Positions 1 to 7,571 of a stretch of 13,046 nucleotides of DNA are shown here, in pieces; the first letter of the stretch is position 1; the number at the start of each line of letters is the position of its first letter. The translations under genes were made by a program, and so were the position numbers. The stretch lies in NCBI GenBank assembly GCA_947455585.1, contig CANGOY010000029.1:1-13046 (forward strand). Reading direction: 5' to 3'. Below the pieces are notes generated by a model. The model saw only the letters and a program-made list of their open reading frames with translations, did not search any database and was not told the origin of the DNA. The stretch is from Comamonadaceae bacterium. Lineage in GTDB: Bacteria; Pseudomonadota; Gammaproteobacteria; Burkholderiales; Burkholderiaceae_C.

Positions 1-912
1 AGCCCCTTCCAACAAGCGCAAATGTTCAGCTTGATGGACGAGAACATTCACAACATCGCCATCGAAGGCGTGTTTGACGATTGCCAAGATTTGGTCAAAG
101 CCGTGTCCAACGATTTGGACTTCAAAACCAAATACAAAATTGGCACGGTCAACTCCATCAACTGGGCGCGTTTGTTGGCCCAGGTGGTGTATTACTTCGC
201 CGGCTATTTCCAAACCACCACAGCCAACAGCCAAAAGGTGAGCTTCACCGTGCCGAGCGGCAACTTTGGCAACGTGTGCGCCGGCCACGTGGCCCGCATG
301 ATGGGCTTGCCCGTGGACACCTTGGTGGCAGCCACCAACGAAAACGATGTGTTGGACGAGTTCTTCCGCACCGGTGTGTACCGTGTGCGTGGCAGTGCCG
401 ACACGCACGAAACTTCTAGCCCCTCGATGGACATTTCCAAGGCCAGTAACTTCGAACGCTTTGTGTTCGATTTGCTCGGTCGCGATGCAGCGCTGACCAA
501 AGATTTGTTTGGCGCGCAAATCTCAAAGAACGGCAAGTTCGACCTGAGCGACAACCCACACTTCGCAGAAGTTGTCACACGTTACGGTTTTGCCAGCGGC
601 AAGAGCACACACGCCAACCGTTTGGTCACTATCCAAGACGTGCACAAGCGCTTCGGCGAGATGATTGACACCCACACCGCTGATGGCGTGAAAGTGGCGC
701 GTGAACATATCAAAGCCGGCGTGCCCATGATTGTTCTGGAAACGGCATTGCCCATCAAATTTGCCGCCACCATCGTGGAAGCCTTGGGCCAAGAGCCCTA
801 TTGCCCGGCCAAGTTTGAAGGCATCGAAGCCTTACCTAAGCGCGTGTTGGTCATGCCGCCCGATGTGGCCCAAATCAAGGCCTATATCGCCAAGCATTGC
901 GACCACGCATGA
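1..912 (+). CDS. thrC: Threonine synthase, C-terminal part (5' end outside window)
   Basis: Threonine synthase is a PLP enzyme that converts O-phosphohomoserine to threonine and phosphate in the cytoplasm. The reading frame is open from base 1, with Ser-Pro-Phe-Gln-Gln-Ala-Gln before the first visible Met, so the ATG at 22 is internal. About 303 residues are visible. Bacterial enzymes of this type have roughly 470, so the N-terminal third with the PLP-binding lysine is missing. Recognisable family blocks are the stretch around NIHNIAIEGVFDDCQD, then KYKIGTVNSINWAR, and the phosphate/PLP-binding SGNFGN at 256-273. The TGA stop at 910-912 overlaps the ATG of mobB (909-911), which implies translational coupling. 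A homoserine dehydrogenase gene often precedes thrC in relatives, but it cannot be checked here. Confidence 0.96.
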   Translation, partial: SPFQQAQMFSLMDENIHNIAIEGVFDDCQDLVKAVSNDLDFKTKYKIGTVNSINWARLLAQVVYYFAGYFQTTTANSQKVSFTVPSGNFGNVCAGHVARMMGLPVDTLVAATNENDVLDEFFRTGVYRVRGSADTHETSSPSMDISKASNFERFVFDLLGRDAALTKDLFGAQISKNGKFDLSDNPHFAEVVTRYGFASGKSTHANRLVTIQDVHKRFGEMIDTHTADGVKVAREHIKAGVPMIVLETALPIKFAATIVEALGQEPYCPAKFEGIEALPKRVLVMPPDVAQIKAYIAKHCDHA

Positions 913-1439
913 AAGTCGTCGCCTTTGCCGGCTACTCAGGCTCAGGAAAAACCACCTTGGTGGAGCAGTTGATTGGCTGCATGCGGATGAAAGGCCTGCG
1001 CGTGTCTGTCGTCAAACATGCGCACCACAACTTTGACGTTGACAAGCCCGGCAAAGACAGCTGGCGTCACCGCGAAGCGGGCGCATTTGAGGTGCTGGTG
1101 GCGTCCAACCAACGCTTGGTCTTGCAGCGTCAGTTTGAGCAACCTGCGCAGCTGTCGGTGCACCACTTGTTGGCCGAGGTATACGACGGCGTGGATTGGG
1201 TCTTGGTTGAAGGCTTTAAGAAAAGCGATTTGCTCAAGGTTGAGGTTTGGCGTAAAGCGTCTGAGCAACCCGTGCGCTACCCCGACGATGATTTTGTTGT
1301 GGCCATCGCCACCGATTCGCCGCAAGACATGCCAGAGGCCACACAACGTCCTGTGCTGGACCTCAACGACCCTTACGCCATCACCGAATGGTTGGTGGCG
1401 AACGAAGACCGTTTCGAATACAACCCACCTTTGCTATGA
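909..1439 (+). CDS. mobB: Molybdopterin-guanine dinucleotide biosynthesis adaptor protein MobB
   Basis: A small P-loop GTPase-like protein of 176 aa, close to the usual MobB length of about 175. It assists MobA and MoeA in late molybdenum cofactor maturation and is not strictly essential for it in E. coli. The N-terminus carries a Walker A motif, GYSGSGKT, at residues 8-15. This is followed by the typical VVKHAHHNFDVDKPGKDS segment, in which the histidines and Asp-Lys-Pro-Gly are family hallmarks. DWVLVEGFKKS is the expected Walker B-like region. I chose the ATG at 909 over an upstream in-frame TTG (897) because it places the first beta strand directly before the P-loop and forms an ATGA overlap with thrC. 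No clear Shine-Dalgarno precedes it, so re-initiation after thrC is likely. Its TGA overlaps the ATG of moeA. Confidence 0.93.
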   Translation: MKVVAFAGYSGSGKTTLVEQLIGCMRMKGLRVSVVKHAHHNFDVDKPGKDSWRHREAGAFEVLVASNQRLVLQRQFEQPAQLSVHHLLAEVYDGVDWVLVEGFKKSDLLKVEVWRKASEQPVRYPDDDFVVAIATDSPQDMPEATQRPVLDLNDPYAITEWLVANEDRFEYNPPLL

Positions 1440-2689
1440 CCCGTCCTCCTTTGCTCTCACTCGATGACGCGTTGCCGCAATTGCTGGCGCAAGCCCGCGC
1501 CTTGACTGGCATGCAATCGGTATCCACCTTTGACGCCGATGGCCGTGTGCTCGCACAAGACGTGGTTGCCGCTTTGCAAGTGCCGCCGCAAGACAACAGT
1601 TCGATGGACGGCTATGCCGTGCGCGCGTCTGATTGCGCGCAAGCAAATGCTGTGTTGCGCGTGACGCAGCGCATTCCTGCTGGCACACATGGCACGCAGC
1701 TCAATGCTGGCGAAGCCGCCCGTATCTTCACCGGCGCACCCATTCCGCCCGGCGCAGATGCCGTGGTGATGCAAGAAGACTGCGAAGTCTTAGAGGGCGA
1801 CCAAATCAAGGTGAACAAGGCCGTGCAGGAAGCGCAGTGGATTCGCCGCTCAGGTGAGGACGTCACACGCGGTGCCAAGGTTCTGGCCAAAGGCACCCGC
1901 TTGACGCCCGCTGAGTTGGGTTTGGCGGCCAGTATTGGCTTGGCTCAGTTGCCAGTGTCTGCACGTCCTCGCGTGGCGTTGTTTTCTACAGGTGATGAGT
2001 TGGTCATGCCCGGTGCTGTAGCGCCCGAAGCCATGCCTGCTGGTGCCATTTACAACTCCAACCGCTTCTTCTTGCGTGCCATGTTGCAGCGCTTGGGCTG
2101 CGAGGTGACTGACCTTGGCATCGTGCCCGATAAACGTGAGGCCACCATCGCTGCATTGCGCGATGCGGCCCAGCATCACGATTTGATTTTGACCAGCGGC
2201 GGTGTGTCTGTTGGCGAAGAAGACCACATCAAGCCTGCTGTGGAAAGCCTGGGCGAATTGAACCTGTGGCAACTGGCCATCAAGCCCGGCAAACCCTTTG
2301 CGTATGGCAAGGTGAACCGCGACAGTGACATCGAAAGCGAGGGCAATGCGTGCCATTTCATGGGCTTGCCCGGCAACCCCGTATCTAGCTTTGTCACCTT
2401 CTTGTTGTTGATGCGTCCGTTTGTGTTGGCCCTGCAAGGCGCAACTAAAACTGACATCACACGCACAGAGATGAAAGCGAATTTTGATTGGCCTCGCGCT
2501 GACAAACGCCGCGAGTTTTTGCGTGTCAAACGCAATGCCCAAGGTGGCCTGGATTTGTTCCCTAACCAGAGCTCAGGTGTGCTCACCTCGGCCGTGTGGG
2601 GAGATGGCGTGGTGGACAACCCCGCTGGACAAACCATTGCCAAAGGCGATACCGTTCGCTTTATTTCTTTTGCGGAGTGGCTGGCATGA
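1436..2689 (+). CDS. moeA: Molybdopterin molybdenumtransferase MoeA
   Basis: MoeA inserts molybdate into adenylylated molybdopterin to give the active cofactor in the cytoplasm. The protein is 417 aa; E. coli MoeA is about 411. Visible family motifs are NSSMDGYA near residues 54-61, with the conserved Asp at 58; a GEAARIFTGAPIPPGADAVV block; TSGGVSVGEEDHIK, the MPT-binding/catalytic loop of the central MogA-like domain; KPGKPFAYGK; and GLPGNPVSSF. The C-terminal beta-barrel domain ends at a TGA that overlaps the ATG of moaD. The ATG at 1436 overlaps the mobB stop. An upstream in-frame extension to 1388 lies inside mobB and is rejected. No Shine-Dalgarno is seen, which fits coupled translation. 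Being next to mobB, moaD and moaE supports a cofactor-synthesis operon. Confidence 0.96.
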   Translation: MTRPPLLSLDDALPQLLAQARALTGMQSVSTFDADGRVLAQDVVAALQVPPQDNSSMDGYAVRASDCAQANAVLRVTQRIPAGTHGTQLNAGEAARIFTGAPIPPGADAVVMQEDCEVLEGDQIKVNKAVQEAQWIRRSGEDVTRGAKVLAKGTRLTPAELGLAASIGLAQLPVSARPRVALFSTGDELVMPGAVAPEAMPAGAIYNSNRFFLRAMLQRLGCEVTDLGIVPDKREATIAALRDAAQHHDLILTSGGVSVGEEDHIKPAVESLGELNLWQLAIKPGKPFAYGKVNRDSDIESEGNACHFMGLPGNPVSSFVTFLLLMRPFVLALQGATKTDITRTEMKANFDWPRADKRREFLRVKRNAQGGLDLFPNQSSGVLTSAVWGDGVVDNPAGQTIAKGDTVRFISFAEWLA

Positions 2690-2949
2690 ACACTACGTAC
2701 AACGTGAACCTCAAATACTTTGCGTCCATTCGTGAAGCCATCGGGCAGGGCAGCGAGCGCGTGAGTACACAAGCTGCCACGCTCAAAGCTTTGCGTGACG
2801 AGCTGATTGCTCGCGGTGGTGCTTATGTCGAAGTGTTGGCCCATGGCCGCGCCGTGCGCATGGCCTTGAATCAAGATTTGTGCGAAGAGTCGGCTGCTTT
2901 GAGCGAAGGCTGCGAAGTTGCCTTCTTTCCACCTGTCACCGGCGGTTAA
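2686..2949 (+). CDS. moaD: Molybdopterin synthase sulfur-carrier subunit MoaD
   Basis: The small ubiquitin-fold subunit of molybdopterin synthase. Its C-terminal Gly-Gly is converted to a thiocarboxylate that donates sulfur to precursor Z (cPMP). The protein is 87 aa, a normal MoaD size, beginning NVNLKYFASIREAIG (a beta-grasp start) and ending in FFPPVTGG with the required terminal GG. The ATG at 2686 overlaps the moeA TGA. Unlike mobB and moeA it also has a plausible Shine-Dalgarno, GGAG at 2674-2677, eight bases before the start. This may give extra translation matched to its partner MoaE, whose gene begins 15 bp after the TAA. Confidence 0.95.
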   Translation: MNTTYNVNLKYFASIREAIGQGSERVSTQAATLKALRDELIARGGAYVEVLAHGRAVRMALNQDLCEESAALSEGCEVAFFPPVTGG

Positions 2950-2964
2950 AGCAGAAGGCAAGCC

Positions 2965-3447
2965 ATGTCATTCACTGTCAGCATCCAAACCCAAGACTTT
3001 GATGTGAGCCAAGAGCTTGCCGCCTTGCGTGCGGGCGATGCGCGGGTGGGGGCAGTGTGTTCGTTTTTAGGAACGGTGCGTGAGCGAAACGATGGCAGCT
3101 CGGTCGCCAGCATGGAGCTGGAGCACTACCCCGGCATGACCGAGAAGTCCATCTCTGCCATGATGGATGAAGCCCAAAAGCGTTTTGACATCTTTGCCGC
3201 CCGCGTCATTCACCGCGTGGGCTTGTTGCACCCAGAAGACCAAATTGTGTTTGTGGCCGTCTCATCGGCGCACCGTGGCGAGAGCTTCAAAGCCTGCGAG
3301 TTTTTGATGGACTACCTCAAAACCCAAGCGCCATTTTGGAAAAAAGAAGTCACGCCCGAAGGCGCGCGCTGGGTCGATGCACGCGTGAGCGACGACCAAG
3401 CTTTGGCCCGCTGGAGCATTGAAGCAACGAACACCACGCCACACTGA
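2965..3447 (+). CDS. moaE: Molybdopterin synthase catalytic subunit MoaE
   Basis: The large subunit of molybdopterin synthase (MoaD2-MoaE2), which makes the dithiolene of molybdopterin from cPMP. The protein is 160 aa. The N-terminal half has the typical GAVCSFLGTVRERNDG and LEHYPGMTEKSI blocks. The C-terminal half has VGLLHPEDQIVFVAVSSAHR and KTQAPFWKKE, which places lysines at 119 and 126, the same numbers as the catalytic lysines of E. coli MoaE. An AGAAGG-like Shine-Dalgarno lies at about 2953-2958, upstream of the ATG. It is the last gene of the thrC-mobB-moeA-moaD-moaE run. Just after its TGA there is only a weak 5-bp hairpin (CGGTG/CACCG) without a T-tract, so a strong terminator is not evident. 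Confidence 0.96.
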   Translation: MSFTVSIQTQDFDVSQELAALRAGDARVGAVCSFLGTVRERNDGSSVASMELEHYPGMTEKSISAMMDEAQKRFDIFAARVIHRVGLLHPEDQIVFVAVSSAHRGESFKACEFLMDYLKTQAPFWKKEVTPEGARWVDARVSDDQALARWSIEATNTTPH

Positions 3448-3503
3448 CGGTGTTCGCCACCGCACTGACAGATGCGTGTGCGAGTGGTTCAATGCGTTGT
3501 GCT

Positions 3504-3517
3504 TTGACCCAAGTCAA
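3504..3517. promoter_or_regulatory. FNR/CRP-family type palindrome upstream of clpB
   Basis: A perfect inverted repeat, TTGAC-CCAA-GTCAA, fits the general TTGA-N6-TCAA shape of sites bound by FNR/Anr/FixK-like regulators. E. coli FNR prefers TTGAT-N4-ATCAA, so this is a variant. Its centre (3510.5) lies roughly 61-62 bases before the start expected from the sigma-32 promoter at 3538-3565, a position typical of class I activator sites. The match is seen directly. The binding protein and any role are inferred. Confidence 0.4.
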
Positions 3518-3537
3518 GGTTGCTTGTTGCGTTGCCA

Positions 3538-3565
3538 CTTGAAATAGCAGGCAACAGCCTCACTT
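3538..3565 (+). promoter_or_regulatory. Candidate sigma-32 (RpoH) heat-shock promoter of clpB
   Basis: CTTGAAA at 3538-3544 matches the RpoH -35 consensus exactly. After a 13-base spacer, CCTCACTT at 3558-3565 resembles the -10 consensus CCCCATNT at most positions. Transcription would begin near 3571-3573, leaving a leader of about 27 bases with a CGGAG Shine-Dalgarno at 3589-3593 before the clpB ATG. Heat-shock control of clpB is established in proteobacteria, which supports the assignment. The rest of the 151-bp gap (3448-3598) holds the weak hairpin after moaE and the palindrome at 3504-3517. Confidence 0.7.
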
Positions 3566-3598
3566 ATCAAATAATTCAATCAATTTCTCGGAGTTTCC

Positions 3599-6202
3599 AT
3601 GCGCGTTGACAAACTCACCACCAAGTTTCAAGAAGCTTTGAGCGACGCCCAGTCGCTCGCACTCGGCGGCGACCACGCCTACATCGAGCCTTCCCATGTG
3701 TTGGTCGCCATGCTGCGCCAAGAGGATGGCCCCAAGTCGCTCTTGCAGCGCGCGGGTGCCAATGTGTCTGGCCTGTTGTCATCTGCCGAAGACGCGATGA
3801 ACCGTCTGCCCAAGGTTGAAGGCCAAGAGCAGGTGCAAGTGGGGCGCGACACCGTCTCCTTGATTCAAGCCGCTGAAAAAGAAGCCATCAAGCGCGGCGA
3901 CCAGTTTGTCGCCAGTGAATTGTTCTTGCTCGCCATGTGCGACAACAAAGGCAACTGGGGCAAGCTCGCCACGCAAAACGGTTTGAACCGCAAGTCATTA
4001 GAAGCCGCAGTCACGGCCGTGCGCGGTGGCCAAAAAGTGGACAACGCCGAGAGTGAAGGCCAACGCGAGTCACTGAAAAAATACTGCATGGACCTGACCG
4101 AGCGCGCTCGTCAAGGTAAGCTCGACCCTGTGATTGGCCGTGACGACGAAATTCGCCGTGCCATTCAAGTGCTGCAACGCCGCAGCAAAAACAACCCTGT
4201 GCTCATTGGCGAGCCAGGCGTGGGCAAGACCGCGATTGTGGAGGGCTTGGCCCAGCGCATCGTGTCAGGCGAGGTGCCTGACTCGCTCAAAGGCAAGCGC
4301 GTTTTGTCGCTCGACATGGCTGCTTTGCTGGCCGGTGCGAAATACCGTGGCGAGTTTGAAGAGCGTCTGAAAAGCGTGCTCAAAGAGTTGGCGCAAGACG
4401 AAGGCCAAACCATTGTGTTTATCGACGAGCTGCACACCATGGTGGGCGCAGGCAAGGCCGATGGTGCGATGGATGCGGGCAACATGCTCAAGCCTGCTTT
4501 GGCGCGTGGCGAGCTGCACTGCGTGGGTGCCACCACGCTGAATGAATACCGCAAGTACATCGAAAAAGACGCAGCGCTGGAGCGTCGTTTCCAAAAAATC
4601 ATTGTGGGTGAGCCTTCAGTCGAAGCCACCATTGCCATTTTGCGCGGCTTGCAAGAGAAGTACGAGGTGCACCATGGCGTGGAGATTACCGACCCTGCTA
4701 TCGTGGCTGCGGCCGAGTTGAGCCACCGCTACATCACCGACCGTTTCTTGCCCGACAAGGCGATTGATTTGATTGATGAGGCTGCAGCCAAAATCAAAAT
4801 CGAAATTGACTCCAAGCCCGAGGTGATGGACAAGCTCGACCGTCGCCTGATTCAGCTCAAGATTGAGCGCGAAGCCGTGCGTAAAGAAAAAGACGAAGCC
4901 TCGCAAAAGCGCATGGAGTTGCTCGAAGAGGAAATTGAAAAGATTGGCAAAGAGTACGCCGACCTTGATGAAATTTGGAAGGCTGAAAAGTCATCTGCCC
5001 ACGGCGGTGCGCAACTCAAAGAAGAGATTGACCGTTTGCGCCACCAGATTGAAGAACTCACCCGCAAGGGTGATTTCAACAAAGTGGCTGAGCTCCAATA
5101 CGGCAAATTGCCAGAGCTTGAAAAGCGCATGAAAGAAGCCAATGCGCGCGAAAGTGGTAAGACGGCTGCTGCCGGTGGCCACCGTTTGCTGCGCACGCAA
5201 GTGGGGGCTGAAGAAATTGCCGAAGTGGTGGCGCGTGCCACAGGCATTCCCGTGTCCAAACTGATGCAAGGCGAGCGCGACAAGCTTTTGCAGATGGAGG
5301 ACAAGTTGCACGACCGCGTGGTGGGCCAAGAAGAGGCCATCACGGCGGTGGCCAACGCCATTCGCCGCTCGCGTGCAGGCTTGGGCGACCCCAATCGCCC
5401 CACAGGTTCTTTCTTGTTCCTAGGCCCAACGGGCGTGGGTAAAACTGAGCTGTGCAAGGCTTTGGCGGGCTTCTTGTTTGACAGCGAAGACCACATGATT
5501 CGCATCGACATGAGTGAGTTTATGGAGAAGCATTCGGTCAGCCGTTTGGTGGGAGCACCTCCCGGCTATGTGGGTTACGACGAAGGCGGCTATTTGACCG
5601 AAGCCGTGCGTCGCAACCCCTACAGTGTGTTGCTACTCGATGAGGTGGAGAAGGCGCATCCCGATGTGTTCAACATCTTGTTGCAAGTGCTCGACGATGG
5701 TCGCTTGACCGACGGCCAAGGCCGCACGGTGGACTTTAAAAACACGGTCATCGTGATGACGTCCAACATCGGCTCGCCCATCATTCAAAGCATGGTGGGC
5801 CAAGACCCGCAAGACATCAAAGACGCAGTGTGGGACGAGCTGAAATCTCACTTCCGTCCTGAGTTCTTAAACCGCATCGACGAGACCGTGGTCTTCCACG
5901 CCTTGGATGCCGAACACATCGCCAGCATCGCGGGCATTCAGCTCAAGATTTTGGGTGCGCGTTTGACCAAGATGGACTTGACCTTGAATGTGTCACCCGC
6001 CGCATTGGCCGAATTGGCCAAGGTGGGCTTTGACCCTGTGTTTGGTGCGCGCCCCTTGAAGCGTGCGATTCAACAGCGCATCGAGAACCCGTTGTCCAAG
6101 TTGTTGTTGGAAGGTAAGTTCTTGCCCAAAGACACGATTGCGGTCAGTGTCGACCCTGTGCGTGCCCCTGGTGAGTTTGCATTCACCAAAGCCGAGGTTT
6201 GA
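3599..6202 (+). CDS. clpB: ATP-dependent disaggregase ClpB (Hsp100)
   Basis: A cytoplasmic hexameric AAA+ chaperone that works with DnaK/DnaJ/GrpE to pull proteins out of aggregates. The protein is 867 aa, slightly longer than E. coli ClpB (857). The domains run in order. The Clp N-domain spans roughly residues 1-145. The first AAA+ module has Walker A GEPGVGKT at 204-211 and Walker B VFIDE ending at Glu277. The coiled-coil M-domain, rich in E/K/R/L heptads, spans about residues 405-525. The second AAA+ module has GPTGVGKT at 609-616 and LLLDE with Asp681/Glu682, followed by the GYVGYDEGG pore loop just upstream in sequence. Compared with E. coli numbering, Walker A1 is two residues earlier and Walker A2 four later, so about six extra residues lie between the modules. 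The most likely place is the SGKTAAAGG stretch after the M-domain. Its M-domain marks it as ClpB and not ClpA or ClpC. Confidence 0.98.
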   Translation: MRVDKLTTKFQEALSDAQSLALGGDHAYIEPSHVLVAMLRQEDGPKSLLQRAGANVSGLLSSAEDAMNRLPKVEGQEQVQVGRDTVSLIQAAEKEAIKRGDQFVASELFLLAMCDNKGNWGKLATQNGLNRKSLEAAVTAVRGGQKVDNAESEGQRESLKKYCMDLTERARQGKLDPVIGRDDEIRRAIQVLQRRSKNNPVLIGEPGVGKTAIVEGLAQRIVSGEVPDSLKGKRVLSLDMAALLAGAKYRGEFEERLKSVLKELAQDEGQTIVFIDELHTMVGAGKADGAMDAGNMLKPALARGELHCVGATTLNEYRKYIEKDAALERRFQKIIVGEPSVEATIAILRGLQEKYEVHHGVEITDPAIVAAAELSHRYITDRFLPDKAIDLIDEAAAKIKIEIDSKPEVMDKLDRRLIQLKIEREAVRKEKDEASQKRMELLEEEIEKIGKEYADLDEIWKAEKSSAHGGAQLKEEIDRLRHQIEELTRKGDFNKVAELQYGKLPELEKRMKEANARESGKTAAAGGHRLLRTQVGAEEIAEVVARATGIPVSKLMQGERDKLLQMEDKLHDRVVGQEEAITAVANAIRRSRAGLGDPNRPTGSFLFLGPTGVGKTELCKALAGFLFDSEDHMIRIDMSEFMEKHSVSRLVGAPPGYVGYDEGGYLTEAVRRNPYSVLLLDEVEKAHPDVFNILLQVLDDGRLTDGQGRTVDFKNTVIVMTSNIGSPIIQSMVGQDPQDIKDAVWDELKSHFRPEFLNRIDETVVFHALDAEHIASIAGIQLKILGARLTKMDLTLNVSPAALAELAKVGFDPVFGARPLKRAIQQRIENPLSKLLLEGKFLPKDTIAVSVDPVRAPGEFAFTKAEV

Positions 6203-6245
6203 CCCTAAGCAAGTGATGGGGCTTGTCCCCGCAGGACGACGCAAT

Positions 6246-6292
6246 AAAAGCGCAGCAGTTAGGATGCCTCATCCTTTTTGCTGCGCTTTTTT
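6246..6292 (+). terminator. Strong nested intrinsic terminator after clpB
   Basis: A perfect 12-bp stem (AAAAGCGCAGCA at 6246-6257 pairing with 6279-6290) encloses a 21-base loop that itself contains a perfect 5-bp hairpin (AGGAT at 6261-6265, ATCCT at 6271-6275). T6 runs from 6287 to 6292. It lies 43 bases after the clpB stop. The T-tract ends exactly where the ATG of the next gene (6293) begins. A smaller GGGG/CCCC hairpin (6218-6230) precedes it. Confidence 0.9.
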
Positions 6293-7501
6293 ATGACCAC
6301 TTTGAATTCCGTATCCAACCCTTGGCGCGATGACGCCGCCGTCATTGGCTTGGTGGGCGTTGCACACGCCAGCTCGCACTTTTCGCACCTGTTGTTGCCG
6401 CTCATGTTTCCCGTGTTCATCAGCACCTTTGGCTTGAGCTATTCCGAGTTGGGGTTTTTGATGACGGTATTTTTTGTCGTCTCAGGCATTGGTCAAGCCT
6501 CGGCTGGTTTTGTGGTGGACCGGTTTGGTGCGCGGCCTGTGCTGTTTGCAGCCTTGCTGTTGTTGGCTGCGGGTTGCATGGCTGTCTCGGTGGCTGACAG
6601 CTATGCGGGCTTGATGTTGGGTGCGGCGTTGTTGGGGTTGGGCAACTGCTCGTTTCATCCCGTGGACTTCACCATCCTCAATCAAAAAGTGTCTGCGCCC
6701 CGTTTGGGCTATGCCTTCAGCGCGCATGGCCTTACGGGCAATCTAGGCTGGGCGCTTGCACCTGTGTTCATGGTGGGCTTGAGCGCCGCATTTGATTGGC
6801 GCGTAGCCTACATATGTGCCGCCTTGTTGTTTGTTGCTATTTTTGTGTTGCTGATGTGGCAGCGTGAACTGCTGCATGCAGAGGTGTCGAGCCACAAGCA
6901 AAGTGCAAGCGACGGGAGTACCTTGGCTTTTTTAAAAATTCCAGTGGTGTGGTGGTGCTTCAGCTTTTTCTTGCTCTCCACCATGACGCTGGCTGTGGTG
7001 CAAAGCTTTGCAGTGTCTATCTTGCAAGCGCTGCACCATGTGACGTTTGAAGCTGCTACGGTCACGTTGACGGCGTACATGTTGTGCGCCGCCGCCGGTA
7101 TGTTTGTGGGCGGCTTTGTGGCAGCGCGCTGGCCGCGTCACAGCGATAGGGTGGTGGCCACTTGCATGGCCGTCGGCGCTTTGTTGATGGCGTTGTGCGG
7201 CAGTGGTTTGTTTGGTGCTGATTTGACAATGGTCATCTTGGCTGCCACGGGTCTGGCCATAGGCGTAGGCGGCCCCTCGCGCGACATGATGATCAAGAAA
7301 GCCACACCGAAAGGCGCCACAGGCCGTGTGTATGGCATGGTGTATTCGGGGCTAGACACGGGCTTTGCTATTTCGCCGCTCATCTTCGGTGTGTTCATGG
7401 ACCACGGTTGGTATGTTGCCACTTTGCTGGGGGCTGCCTTTGTGTTGTTGCTGAGCGTGGTTGTTGCCTTGGGGGTAGGGCACAGAACTGCGAATACATG
7501 A
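6293..7501 (+). CDS. Major facilitator superfamily transporter
   Basis: An inner-membrane secondary transporter of 402 aa with the hydrophobic pattern of a 12-helix MFS protein. MFS motif A is visible in the first cytoplasmic loop as GFVVDRFGARP, starting at residue 72. A second-half equivalent is seen near GGPSRDMMIKKATPKG. A hydrophilic loop (LLHAEVSSHKQSASDGS) separates the two six-helix halves. The GNCSFHPVDFTILN stretch recalls drug/H+ antiporters and fosmidomycin-resistance-like carriers, but the substrate cannot be named. The ATG at 6293 directly abuts the T-tract of the clpB terminator, so no normal leader or Shine-Dalgarno exists outside the hairpin. An upstream TTG (6278) lies inside the terminator and is less likely. 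A TTG at 6302 is a possible alternative start. The first predicted helix begins near residue 15. Confidence 0.88.
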   Translation: MTTLNSVSNPWRDDAAVIGLVGVAHASSHFSHLLLPLMFPVFISTFGLSYSELGFLMTVFFVVSGIGQASAGFVVDRFGARPVLFAALLLLAAGCMAVSVADSYAGLMLGAALLGLGNCSFHPVDFTILNQKVSAPRLGYAFSAHGLTGNLGWALAPVFMVGLSAAFDWRVAYICAALLFVAIFVLLMWQRELLHAEVSSHKQSASDGSTLAFLKIPVVWWCFSFFLLSTMTLAVVQSFAVSILQALHHVTFEAATVTLTAYMLCAAAGMFVGGFVAARWPRHSDRVVATCMAVGALLMALCGSGLFGADLTMVILAATGLAIGVGGPSRDMMIKKATPKGATGRVYGMVYSGLDTGFAISPLIFGVFMDHGWYVATLLGAAFVLLLSVVVALGVGHRTANT

Positions 7502-7526
7502 ATTTAAATTACTCATCGACACAACA

Positions 7527-7552
7527 AAAAAGGGACCATGCGGTCCCTTTTT
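7527..7552. terminator. Bidirectional intrinsic terminator between convergent genes
   Basis: A perfect 11-bp stem, AAAAAGGGACC at 7527-7537 and GGTCCCTTTTT at 7542-7552, closes on an ATGC loop. It has a T5 tail on the plus strand and, with A7526, a T6 tail on the minus strand. It lies 25 bp after the MFS stop and 19 bp after the end of the minus-strand SWIB/histone-like gene, so it can end transcription from both sides. Confidence 0.92.
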
Positions 7553-7571
7553 CGATTCGGCAGAAACTGAA

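Noticed and set aside
897..908. Longer MobB from an in-frame TTG
   Set aside because: It would add MRPR inside thrC. The ATG at 909 gives the ATGA overlap and the normal MobB N-terminus.
1388..1435. Longer MoeA starting inside mobB
   Set aside because: The added residues match no MoeA N-terminus, and the ATG at 1436 overlaps the mobB stop as in the neighbouring junctions.
1850..2542. Long antisense open frame opposite moeA
   Set aside because: Shadow of the moeA coding frame with no family resemblance; moeA motifs are intact on the plus strand.
3448..3470. Hairpin CGGTG-TTCGC-CACCG after moaE as a terminator
   Set aside because: Only a 5-bp stem and no T-tract.
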